Shown: in pieces, positions 1 to 5,752 of the stretch
Layout: every line of letters starts with the position of its first letter
How positions within the stretch are numbered: position 1 is the first letter of the stretch
From: an uncultured Collinsella sp.
GTDB lineage: Bacteria > Actinomycetota > Coriobacteriia > Coriobacteriales > Coriobacteriaceae
NCBI GenBank assembly: GCA_958438125.1
Contig: CAUBQN010000024.1
Location: 1-18,972 of the forward strand
Reading direction: 5' to 3'
Length of the DNA stretch: 18,972 nucleotides
Program-made: the position numbers and the translations under genes
Notes under the pieces: model-generated
What the model was told of the DNA's origin: nothing
The model's input: the letters and a program-made list of their open reading frames with translations, nothing else
The model's database searches: none

Positions 1-173
1 CCACCGCGCAGAAGGAGATCGAGGCCAAGTACGGTTTCCCCGTCGCGAGCATCGTCTCCATGGCTGAGGTCGTCGAGACCCTCTACAACCACGAGATCGA
101 CGGCAAGGTTGTCATCGACGACGAGCTCAAGACCGCCATCGACGCCTACTACGAGCAGTACGGAGCACGTTAG
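1..173 (+). CDS. pyrE: Orotate phosphoribosyltransferase, C-terminal end (partial)
   Basis: The window opens inside this gene. The first complete codon is at base 3, and the frame runs 56 codons to a TAG at 171-173. The visible residues include a KYGFPVASIVSMAEVVETL stretch and end in YYEQYGAR. This matches the C-terminal end of PyrE, where a 'YGIPVVSIVSL' type strand and a helix close the type I phosphoribosyltransferase fold. The enzyme joins orotate to PRPP to give orotidine 5'-monophosphate, the fifth step of pyrimidine synthesis, in the cytoplasm. The PRPP-binding loop and catalytic region lie outside the window, so the assignment rests only on the tail. The hairpin that follows begins on the last base of the stop codon. 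Confidence 0.8.
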   Translation, partial: TAQKEIEAKYGFPVASIVSMAEVVETLYNHEIDGKVVIDDELKTAIDAYYEQYGAR

Positions 174-200
174 TTACGGCGTTTTACCAAACGCCGTAAC
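173..200 (+). repeat. Hairpin A, copy 1, directly after pyrE
   Basis: A 12-bp perfect stem, GTTACGGCGTTT / AAACGCCGTAAC, encloses a TACC loop. The same hairpin recurs at 3611-3638 as GTTGCGGCGTTT / AAACGCCGCAAC. The single difference in the left arm is matched by a compensating change in the right arm, so the stem is conserved as structure. There is no T-run behind it, so it is not a classical intrinsic terminator by itself. It probably forms the 3' end of the mRNA together with the following unit. Confidence 0.8.
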
Positions 201-219
201 TGCTCGACGCTGCGCGGGC

Positions 220-306
220 CGCATTTGGACAATCTGACGTTCAACTTCAAGGGCGCGACCAGAAGGTCAGCGCCCTTTCGTTTCACGTCACCTTGTCTCA
301 AATGCG
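220..306 (+). repeat. Three-tier folded intergenic repeat, copy 1
   Basis: Three nested stems can be read directly. The outer stem pairs 220-232 (CGCATTTGGACAA) with 293-306. The middle stem pairs TGACGT at 235-240 with ACGTCA at 285-290. The inner stem pairs AAGGGCGC at 249-256 with GCGCCCTT at 270-277, capped by GACC-AGAA-GGTC (257-268). Related units lie at 3658-3745 and 18113-18198. Their outer and inner stem sequences differ, but the pairing is kept. A conserved tail, CCGCTCGCTGTCCGT followed by CTCTACCTGCGGCGT with one base between, lies at 309-339. It recurs at 3748-3778. Confidence 0.75.
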
Positions 307-395
307 ACCCGCTCGCTGTCCGTTCTCTACCTGCGGCGTCGTCTTGCTCCGAATGCGGCTCGCTCGCTGTCGTTGCCGAAACATCGGCGTTGCCG

Positions 396-429
396 GACTA
401 GTCATTGGGGACGTTCATAAATGACTACT
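396..429. repeat. 34-bp palindrome-ended repeat, copy 1
   Basis: The element begins GACTAGTC and ends GACTACT, with internal arms AGTCATT / AATGACT. A second 34-bp element at 3816-3849 has the same ends but carries the GGGGACGTTC core as its reverse complement. It is a short dispersed element with no coding content. It lies about 90 bases beyond folded repeat copy 1, just as the second copy follows folded repeat copy 2. Confidence 0.55.
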
Positions 430-436
430 CAGGAAT

Positions 437-500
437 GAGCGTGGATAATCTCCCGTTTTTGGCCTGTGTGCAGGCTCAAAGTGGGAGATTATCCACGCTC
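437..500. repeat. Palindromic repeat flanking fic (downstream copy)
   Basis: An 18-bp perfect inverted repeat pairs GAGCGTGGATAATCTCCC (437-454) with its complement at 483-500. The inner part is GTTTTTGGCCTGTGTGCAGGCTCAAAGT, which carries a small GCCTG/CAGGC stem. The same element, in the same orientation, lies at 1874-1937 on the other side of the fic gene. It sits 26 bases beyond the fic stop codon and could also act as the 3' hairpin of the fic transcript. Confidence 0.75.
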
Positions 501-526
501 GCTTTAATTTGCCTGGGTTGCGATGC

Positions 527-1699
527 CTATCTAATCGGCTCGGCGTCTTCCCTGAGAATCGAAAGATACTCTTCATACCCGTACTGCCGGTATCTCTGTC
601 TTGACTCGTCGAGCGGACGGAGGATACCCAATTCTTCAAATGATTTGACGAGCGCGCTCGCGGTACTCCTGCCGATATCGAGTTGGGCAGCGATGAATGC
701 GGTGTCGACGATGGGGTGCTCTTCAAGAATGCCCAACAGCCTTTGCCCGTTTGCAGTAGTCCTTCCGAGATTTTCGGTAATGGTTACTGTGGAACGGTTA
801 TGGAGGTCAACAAGGTTTTTTAAAGACCCTACCGAGTCCTTCGCACTTTCGAGAAGACTGTTGCAGAAAAACTCTATCCATTCCTCGTAAGTGCCTCTCT
901 CCCTTACGGATGTGAGTTGCCGGTAGTACTCGCTTCGATTTTTCTTGAACTGGAACGATGGATAGAACAAGCAAGAATGAAGAACGCCATCATTGATGAG
1001 CATAAGTGTAATGAGAAGCCTGCCCAGGCGACCATTTCCGTCTAGGAATGGATGGGCAGTTTCAAATTGGTAATGGACGAGCGCCGCCCGCACAATCGGA
1101 TCCATTTCGACTTGAGGCTCATTGATAAAGCGTTCGAGGTCCTGGAGCGTGTTACTCAAATCTTCAATGTTTGGAGGGACAAACGATGCGGTTGCAATGG
1201 TGCAGCCTGAGGGGCCAATCCAGTTTTGTGAGGAGCGCAGCTCGTCTGGATTCTTCTCCGTTCCGCGCACTCCGTCCAGCAGGACCGCATGAACTTGCCT
1301 AAGAAGTCTCGTGCACAAGGGCATCTTTTTGAGCAGTTCTACGCCGCGGTCGACAGCACGGACGTAATTCACGACGTCTGCGACATCTTTATGATGGAGT
1401 TGTGTTTGCGATGGACTAAGTAGGTCGTCAAACGTGCACTGGGTTCCCTCAATTTGCGAAGAAAGGAGTGCTTCTTTGCGCACGTACATTGTCAGATACA
1501 TATCGGCGTTGGGAACAAAGTAGAGCATGCCTTCAAGCTCTCCAAGCTTTCGTGAGCATGCGGAAAGCGTGCGATAGGTTTCCTCGGTGAGGTTTAGCTG
1601 CCTCAATGATTGCAAGGGCGTTGGAAAAAACGAATAGTAAGTCAATTTCCCCGATAGATTATTGCGGAGCGTTCCCTGGCCGTTCTCCTCGATTTGCAT
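527..1699 (-). CDS. Fic family protein (probable AMP-transferase) with C-terminal winged helix
   Basis: A 390-residue Fic/DOC protein. The core motif HPFLDGNGRLGR lies near residues 216-227 and carries the catalytic His and the phosphate-binding GNGR of Fic nucleotidyl transferases. The N-terminal part has SSQIEG near residues 80-85, the (S/T)xxxE(G/N) inhibitory helix of class II Fic proteins. The enzyme is therefore probably auto-inhibited. The last 60 or so residues (HPIVDTAFIAAQLDIGRSTA onward) look like a winged helix DNA-binding domain. This suggests autoregulation through the inverted repeats at 1726-1796. An ATG at 1711 is possible, but GGAGGG lies just ahead of the ATG at 1699, so I chose 1699. 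Fic enzymes usually transfer AMP to Ser, Thr or Tyr of target proteins; the target here is unknown. The gene is more AT-rich than its neighbours and is flanked by matching palindromes, which suggests acquisition. Confidence 0.93.
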   Translation of the reverse strand: MQIEENGQGTLRNNLSGKLTYYSFFPTPLQSLRQLNLTEETYRTLSACSRKLGELEGMLYFVPNADMYLTMYVRKEALLSSQIEGTQCTFDDLLSPSQTQLHHKDVADVVNYVRAVDRGVELLKKMPLCTRLLRQVHAVLLDGVRGTEKNPDELRSSQNWIGPSGCTIATASFVPPNIEDLSNTLQDLERFINEPQVEMDPIVRAALVHYQFETAHPFLDGNGRLGRLLITLMLINDGVLHSCLFYPSFQFKKNRSEYYRQLTSVRERGTYEEWIEFFCNSLLESAKDSVGSLKNLVDLHNRSTVTITENLGRTTANGQRLLGILEEHPIVDTAFIAAQLDIGRSTASALVKSFEELGILRPLDESRQRYRQYGYEEYLSILREDAEPIR

Positions 1700-1725
1700 C
1701 GCGCCCTCCATATCTTTAGTGCCGG

Positions 1726-1829
1726 AAACTCGTTATTAGGCCAATCATATCAATTCTAATAACGAGTTTAAGGATTAAATAGTTATTAGAATTGATGTAA
1801 ACAATCTAATGATGAGAAGTCGTTATTAC
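1726..1829 (-). promoter_or_regulatory. GTTATTAG operator array upstream of fic
   Basis: Two perfect, overlapping inverted repeats share a central arm. The first pairs AAACTCGTTATTAG (1726-1739) with 1756-1769. The second pairs ATCAATTCTAATAAC (1749-1763) with 1782-1796. A further GTTATTAC lies at 1822-1829. The region is strikingly AT-rich in a GC-rich window. Its position directly ahead of fic, and the winged helix of that protein, make autoregulation the simplest reading. Confidence 0.65.
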
Positions 1830-1873
1830 TTGACCATGGAGCTCGGCTTGGTACAAGGGGGGTTATCCAAAAT

Positions 1874-1937
1874 GAGAGCGGATAATCTCCCGTTTTTGGC
1901 TCGGTGACGGCCTCAAAGTGGGAGATTATCCACGCTC
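1874..1937. repeat. Palindromic repeat flanking fic (upstream copy)
   Basis: Second copy of the element at 437-500. GGATAATCTCCC (1880-1891) pairs with GGGAGATTATCC (1920-1931). The inner sequence CGTTTTTGGC...GCCTCAAAGTG matches the first copy and has the same orientation. The outer six bases of the left arm have diverged. Confidence 0.75.
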
Positions 1938-1970
1938 GTTAGTTAAGCGTCCGAAAATCCACACTCGCCA

Positions 1971-2003
1971 AACCTACCAAAAAGGGACAGGTTTATTTTG
2001 GCA
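1971..2003. repeat. GGGACAGGTTTATTTTGG dispersed repeat, single copy
   Basis: The segment AACCTACCAAAAAGGGACAG followed by GTTTATTTTGG closely matches the left half of the inverted repeat at 9754-9828. It is probably a REP-like element; no transposase lies next to it. Confidence 0.6.
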
Positions 2004-2030
2004 CGTTTCGGTCGGTATCAGGAAGTGTCA

Positions 2031-2193
2031 GGGACGGGGCGGCGGCAGGACTCGAGAGCGAAAAGAAGTATCGGGTTTGGCGTGCCCGCTTCTGCCCGTC
2101 CCGCGCGTGGGCGATACTCGGCTTATCGAACCGCGATGCAAAGGAGATGCTCATCCCACGAGCACTACCGAGAAGGGCTTGCGATTCGAGTCC
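2031..2193 (+). ncRNA. Candidate structured RNA upstream of the EIIA gene
   Basis: This stretch lies between the fic promoter region and the EIIA promoter and has no credible protein. A long imperfect stem pairs GGGACG (2031-2036) and GGCAGGA (2044-2050) with TTCTGCC and CGTCCC (2090-2102). A CGGG/CCCG hairpin (2072-2088) lies inside it. Two further hairpins follow, CGATA/TATCG (2112-2128) and TGCTC/GAGCA (2148-2164). GGACTCGA (2048-2055) could alternatively pair with TCGAGTCC (2186-2193), giving a competing fold. I recognise no known family. GC-rich DNA folds easily by chance, so this is only a candidate, and the strand is assumed. Confidence 0.3.
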
Positions 2194-2198
2194 CCACC

Positions 2199-2227
2199 TT
2201 AGCATTTGAACCATTTGGCACTATAAT
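2199..2227 (+). promoter_or_regulatory. Putative promoter of the EIIA gene
   Basis: TTAGCA (2199-2204) and a perfect TATAAT (2222-2227) are separated by 17 bases. They lie about 50 bases ahead of the EIIA start codon, consistent with a primary sigma factor promoter. Confidence 0.6.
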
Positions 2228-2276
2228 TACCGTAGGCATGCGCACAACGTTGCGCTTAATCAAGAGGAGAAAACGT

Positions 2277-2813
2277 ATGGGTCTGTTTGATATGTTCAAG
2301 AAGAAGGCTGAGCCCGCGGCTGCCGCTGCTCCGGCCTCCATCTCTGCTTCTGCCGGCGCCGACGTGCTGTGCTCGCCCGTCAAGGGCAAGGTCATCAAGA
2401 TGGCCGACGTGCCCGATCCCGTCTTTGGTGGCGAGGTTCTGGGCAAGGGCTGTGCCGTGTGGCCCGAGGACGATCTGGTCTACGCTCCCTGCGACGGTAA
2501 GGTGACCGTCACCATGGGTCACGCCGTGGGTCTGCAGTCCGATAGCGGCATCGAGGTTCTGGTGCACGTTGGCGTCGATACCGTCAACATGAACGGCGAT
2601 GGCTTCGAGGGCTTCGTCAAGGCCGACGACGTTGTGAAGGCCGGCCAGCCCATACTCAAGATCGACCGCGCCAAGATCGCCGCTGCCGGTTACAAGGACT
2701 GCGTCGTGGTGGCCGTGTCCAACACCGCCGAGTTTGCCGACGTCGAGCTCACCGTTGAGGCAGAGTCCGCCGTCGCCGCCGGTGACGCCATCGTTAAGGT
2801 CGTTCGCAAGTAA
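2277..2813 (+). CDS. crr: PTS EIIA component, glucose family
   Basis: A 178-residue free-standing EIIA domain of the glucose/N-acetylglucosamine family. It accepts phosphate from HPr and passes it to an EIIB domain during sugar uptake; it can also have signalling roles. After an Ala-rich linker (residues 14-28) the domain runs from SPVKGKVIKMADVPDPVFGG to the end. Both active-site histidines are visible, in TMGHAVGLQS and in the signature EVLVHVGVDTVNMNGDGF. The start is the ATG at 2277, preceded by GAGGAG at ideal spacing. An in-frame extension further upstream is not credible because it would cover the promoter. The gene stands alone with its own promoter and terminator, so its EIIB/EIIC partner must be elsewhere. 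The symbol crr is by family; the sugar is not determined. Confidence 0.93.
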   Translation: MGLFDMFKKKAEPAAAAAPASISASAGADVLCSPVKGKVIKMADVPDPVFGGEVLGKGCAVWPEDDLVYAPCDGKVTVTMGHAVGLQSDSGIEVLVHVGVDTVNMNGDGFEGFVKADDVVKAGQPILKIDRAKIAAAGYKDCVVVAVSNTAEFADVELTVEAESAVAAGDAIVKVVRK

Positions 2814-2837
2814 ACTGCGGCGTTCAAAGGATGTGCA

Positions 2838-2870
2838 AGGGTGGTCGGGTTTTCCGGCCACCTTTTTTAT
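2838..2870 (+). terminator. Intrinsic terminator of the EIIA gene
   Basis: A 9-bp stem pairs GGTGGTCGG (2840-2848) with CCGGCCACC (2854-2862), with one G-T pair. It is followed by six Ts (2863-2868), a textbook rho-independent terminator 25 bases after the stop codon. Confidence 0.92.
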
Positions 2871-2954
2871 TGCACCGTGGGGAAGCGTTTTATTGCGCGT
2901 TGGGCGGGCTTGCAAACCGTTCGGACGCTAAAACGAACCGACCGCGCCTTCGCG

Positions 2955-2984
2955 TTGCCGAGGGTGTTCATAAGTGGATAGTAT
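2955..2984 (+). promoter_or_regulatory. Putative promoter of the lipoprotein gene
   Basis: TTGCCG (2955-2960) and TAGTAT (2979-2984) are separated by 18 bases and lie about 65 bases before the start codon. The match is fair, not strong. The rest of the 2871-3049 interval shows nothing else. Confidence 0.4.
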
Positions 2985-3049
2985 GGGCTTACTTATTACA
3001 ACGTGTGCCGCGTCCGGGAAGCGCGGTGCCGCTCATTGGGAGGAACAAC

Positions 3050-3607
3050 ATGAAAAAGAAGCTGCTGCTTGCGCCCCTCATGGCCGTCTTGGTTGCATGC
3101 GTGGTCGTGCTTTCCGGCTGTGGAGGTCCTTCGGTTGAGGAGCTCATCACCGAGGATCTTACGACGCAGTTTGACGAGGTCAAGAACGGTGGCGACGACT
3201 TCCTTTCTGGTCTGGAGGAAGCTTCGGGCGACGAGTTCGAGCAGCTGGGTATCGATCCCAAGGAGTATGCCAAGACCTATCTCGAGGGCTTTGACTACAA
3301 GATCGGCGACGTGACGGTCGACGAGGACAAGGGTGTCGCGACCGCCGAGGTCTCTATCACCTGCAAGTCTATGAACAAGATCGTCGAGGACTTCTCCACC
3401 CAGTATCAGGAGAAGGTCGCCGCGCTTGACACGGTTCCTTCCGATGACGAGCTGTACAAGATGGCCGGTCAGGTTATGGTCGATGTGACCAAGGCCACCG
3501 AGCCCAGGAAGACCACGGTTATCTTCAAGTACACCTGCAACGACGACGGCGAGTGGTCTGCCGACGACTCCGTCAACTCCGAGATGATGGATGCAATGCT
3601 GAGCTAG
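3050..3607 (+). CDS. Small secreted lipoprotein of unknown function
   Basis: A 185-residue protein with a clear lipoprotein signal. It has MKKKLLL, a hydrophobic core, then the lipobox LSGC with the lipidated cysteine at residue 24. The mature part is acidic and soluble (SVEELITEDLTTQFDEV at its start) with no further membrane segment. Its strand-rich middle, DYKIGDVTVDEDKGVATAEV, and a VIFKYTCNDDGEWSADDSV close resemble the small DUF4878/DUF5105-type lipoproteins of Gram-positive gut bacteria, which have an NTF2-like fold. That family link is my recollection and needs a profile search. GGGAGGAAC precedes the ATG at 3050. It is a single-gene transcript between the EIIA terminator and a folded repeat. 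It should sit on the outer face of the cell membrane; no function can be assigned. Confidence 0.9.
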   Translation: MKKKLLLAPLMAVLVACVVVLSGCGGPSVEELITEDLTTQFDEVKNGGDDFLSGLEEASGDEFEQLGIDPKEYAKTYLEGFDYKIGDVTVDEDKGVATAEVSITCKSMNKIVEDFSTQYQEKVAALDTVPSDDELYKMAGQVMVDVTKATEPRKTTVIFKYTCNDDGEWSADDSVNSEMMDAMLS

Positions 3608-3610
3608 TTC

Positions 3611-3638
3611 GTTGCGGCGTTTTACCAAACGCCGCAAC
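3611..3638 (+). repeat. Hairpin A, copy 2, after the lipoprotein gene
   Basis: A 12-bp perfect stem, GTTGCGGCGTTT / AAACGCCGCAAC, with a TACC loop starts three bases after the stop codon. It matches the pyrE-linked copy (173-200) except for one compensated base pair. Both are followed by TGCTCGACG and then TGCGCGGGC. Confidence 0.8.
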
Positions 3639-3657
3639 TGCTCGACGTTGCGCGGGC

Positions 3658-3745
3658 ACCAGAGCGACAACTTGTCATTCAAAGAGGACGGTATGACCAG
3701 AAGGTCTATGCCGTCCTCTTTTCATGCCAATTTGTTCGCTCTGGT
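3658..3745 (+). repeat. Three-tier folded intergenic repeat, copy 2
   Basis: The outer stem pairs ACCAGAGCGACAA (3658-3670) with TTGTTCGCTCTGGT (3732-3745). The inner stem is AAAGAGGACGG (3681-3691) with CCGTCCTCTTT (3711-3721). The cap GACC-AGAA-GGTC (3695-3706) is identical to copy 1, although the stems beneath it have completely different sequence. The middle stem is weak here (TTGTCAT against ATGCCAA). The shared tail lies at 3748-3778. Confidence 0.75.
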
Positions 3746-3791
3746 GTCCGCTCGCTGTCCGTCCTCTACCTGCGGCGTTGCCATTGTTGGG

Positions 3792-3849
3792 GTAGTCGTT
3801 GGGGCGTTCTTGTCTGACTAGTCGTTTAAGAACGTCCCCAACGACTACT
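3792..3849. repeat. Long inverted repeat with a 34-bp dispersed element
   Basis: GTAGTCGTTGGGG-CGTTCTT (3792-3811) pairs with AAGAACGTCCCCAACGACTAC (3828-3848), with one bulged base. The part 3816-3849 is the second copy of the 34-bp GACTAGTC...GACTACT element. It lies between two convergent genes (lipoprotein and HAD phosphatase) and could act as a 3' barrier for both. No T-run follows on either side. Confidence 0.65.
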
Positions 3850-3895
3850 TTCCGCGCAACAGCATTGTCGCAGCTGCGTTAAGCAGTGTCGCTCG

Positions 3896-4564
3896 TTACT
3901 CGCCCAGGATCAGCGCTGCGAGCTCGCCCTGGGTATCCACCACGTAGTCGGCGCCGGCGGCTTCCAGCTCTGCGCGGCCGCGGAAGCCCCAGCTGACGCC
4001 CGCGCTCTTAAGGCCGGCGTTGTGGCCGGTCAGGATATCGACATTGGAATCGCCCACATAGAGCGTGGTTGCCGGATTGGCGCCCAGCTCCTCCATCACA
4101 TGTAGCGTAACAGGCGCCTCGGGCTTGGGGGGAAACGCATCGACGCGGCCCTGCACCAGCGCAAAGCGCTCGGAACCAAAATACTTCTCGATAAGCGGAG
4201 CCGCCGAGACGTGGTCCTTGTTGGTGAGCACGGCAAGCTGCACGCCCGCCGCGTGCAGGCGGTCGAGCATCTCGGTCGTGCCGGCATAGGGAGCGGTGTG
4301 GTCCTCCTTGTGCTCGCCGTAATAAGCCCTAAACTCGGCAAGCGTCTGCTCAAACATGCGACCGTCGCCCGCATACTCGGCAGGCATAAAGCGTTCGACC
4401 AGCTTGAGCATGCCGTTTCCCACCTTGTAGCGGTACTCGTCAACGGCAAACGTGGGCCAGCCGTGCATCTCGCAGGTATGGTTGCCGGCGGCTGCCAGGT
4501 CCTCGAGCGTGTTGAGGATGGTGCCGTCCAGATCAAAAATCACATGGGAATAATCCGCTGCCAT
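3896..4564 (-). CDS. HAD-superfamily phosphatase, phosphoglycolate phosphatase-like
   Basis: A 222-residue HAD hydrolase. Motif I is FDLDGTILNT with the nucleophile Asp, motif II is LTNKD, motif III is the Lys in PPKPEAP, and motif IV is YVGDSNVDI. An alpha-helical C1-type cap sits between motifs I and II. This is the architecture of Gph-type phosphatases, which hydrolyse 2-phosphoglycolate or other small phosphates; the substrate cannot be fixed from sequence. An in-frame TTG start exists further upstream, but AGGAG lies six bases before the ATG at 4564, so I chose that. It lies 105 bases downstream of hypE on the same strand and may be co-transcribed with it. There is no known role for such an enzyme in hydrogenase maturation, so this may only be read-through. 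Confidence 0.9.
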   Translation of the reverse strand: MAADYSHVIFDLDGTILNTLEDLAAAGNHTCEMHGWPTFAVDEYRYKVGNGMLKLVERFMPAEYAGDGRMFEQTLAEFRAYYGEHKEDHTAPYAGTTEMLDRLHAAGVQLAVLTNKDHVSAAPLIEKYFGSERFALVQGRVDAFPPKPEAPVTLHVMEELGANPATTLYVGDSNVDILTGHNAGLKSAGVSWGFRGRAELEAAGADYVVDTQGELAALILGE

Positions 4565-4669
4565 GGGTGCTCCTGCCGCTTGAGTTGTAAAACGCACCCC
4601 ATAATACTGGGCATGCGTGCCGGGCATGTTTGGAATCTGAATATCTTTAATAGCCCTGAGCCTTTGTCG

Positions 4670-5704
4670 TTAGCAAATTCTCGGCAGCTGCTCTCCCACG
4701 AGCATGTCGAGGATGCGGGTCGAGCCCCAACCGGTACGTACGCGCACGGCGGGGCGGGTGCCCTCGGCAAGTGGCAGCACGCGACCGATGACGGCGGCAT
4801 TCTCGCCGTAGCGGGCGGCGCGCATGGCGGCCAGCGCGGCATCGGCCTGCTCGGCCGGCACGACGGCGACCATCTTGCCCTCGTTTGCCACCTGCAGCAC
4901 ATCGTAGCCGAGCATCTCGCAGGCTGCCTGCACGTCGGGGCGCACGGGCACAGCTTTCTCGTCGATCTCCATGGCAACGCCGCTGGCCTGCGCAAACTCG
5001 TTGAGCGTCGAGGCCAGGCCACCGCGCGTGGGGTCGCGGAAGCAGCGTGTGTCGGGTGCTGCGGCAAGCACATCGGCAATCAGGTGGTTGAGCGGCGCGG
5101 CATCGCTTTCGATGGTGCTCGAAAACGCCAGACCCTCGCGTTGGCTCATGATGGCGATGCCGTGGTCGCCCAGTGTACCCGAGACCAGGATGACATCGCC
5201 GGGCTGGCAGTTTGCGCCGCTGAGCGCCACGCCCGCAGGCACCTCGCCCACGCCGGCGGTATTGATATAGACGCCGTCGGCCCCGCCGCGCTCGACCACC
5301 TTGGTGTCGCCCGTGATTATGGACACGCCCGCCTCGCGTGCCGTCTCGGCCATCGTCTGCACAATCTGGCGGAGCCTATCCATGGGATAGCCCTCTTCGA
5401 GGATAAAGCCGCACGATAGGTAGCGCACGTTGGCGCCCGAGGTCGCGACGTCGTTGACGGTTCCGCACACGGCGAGGCGGCCGATGTTGCCACCGGGGAA
5501 GAACTGCGGCGAGACTACAAAGCTGTCGGTCGACATGGCGATGCGCCCGCTCGCGGGCAGCGCGGCGACGCCGGCGTCGTTGCCCTCGAGCAGCTCGGGC
5601 GACCCAAAGGCATCCAAAAAGACCTCATCGATGATGCGTTTCATCATCTGGCCGCCGGAGCCGTGGCCCAGCAGGACGGTGCTATCGGTAACGCTATGGG
5701 ACAT
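4670..5704 (-). CDS. hypE: Hydrogenase maturation protein HypE (thiocarbamoyl dehydratase)
   Basis: A 344-residue PurM/AIR synthase-like protein. HypE takes the carbamoyl group from HypF onto its C-terminal cysteine and dehydrates it with ATP to a thiocyanate, the cyanide donor for the [NiFe] active site. The conserved C-terminal PRIC ending with the acceptor Cys is present. So are the N-terminal LLGHGSGGQ, the central ITGDTKVVERGGADGVYINT and the DPTRGGLASTLNE motif of the ATP-binding site. TTG at 5710 and ATG at 5704 are both possible. GGAG lies eight bases before the ATG but only two before the TTG, so ATG is preferred. It is the last hyp gene of the hypF-C-D-E run, 48 bases after hypD. 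SelD and ThiL share the fold, but the PRIC tail rules them out. Confidence 0.97.
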   Translation of the reverse strand: MSHSVTDSTVLLGHGSGGQMMKRIIDEVFLDAFGSPELLEGNDAGVAALPASGRIAMSTDSFVVSPQFFPGGNIGRLAVCGTVNDVATSGANVRYLSCGFILEEGYPMDRLRQIVQTMAETAREAGVSIITGDTKVVERGGADGVYINTAGVGEVPAGVALSGANCQPGDVILVSGTLGDHGIAIMSQREGLAFSSTIESDAAPLNHLIADVLAAAPDTRCFRDPTRGGLASTLNEFAQASGVAMEIDEKAVPVRPDVQAACEMLGYDVLQVANEGKMVAVVPAEQADAALAAMRAARYGENAAVIGRVLPLAEGTRPAVRVRTGWGSTRILDMLVGEQLPRIC

Positions 5705-5752
5705 ATCCAAAACTCCAATCGTGGGAGGTGTCAGTGCGCGGGGGCGTTCGGG

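Noticed and set aside
173..436. CRISPR array suggested by repeated short motifs
   Set aside because: The motifs are nested inverted repeats, not equally spaced direct repeats with unique spacers, and no cas genes are present.
405..890. A 161-codon + strand frame over the fic 3' end
   Set aside because: It is antisense to the well-supported Fic gene and begins inside a repeat.
2180..2200. TTCGAGTCCCC resembling the T-arm of a tRNA
   Set aside because: No matching 5' T-stem, acceptor stem or anticodon arm can be built around it, and no CCA end follows.
1998..2276. N-terminal extension of the EIIA protein
   Set aside because: The frame is open but would span the promoter, and the ATG at 2277 has an excellent ribosome binding site.
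4670..5704. Selenide water dikinase (SelD) instead of HypE
   Set aside because: The PRIC C-terminus and the hypC-hypD neighbourhood identify HypE.
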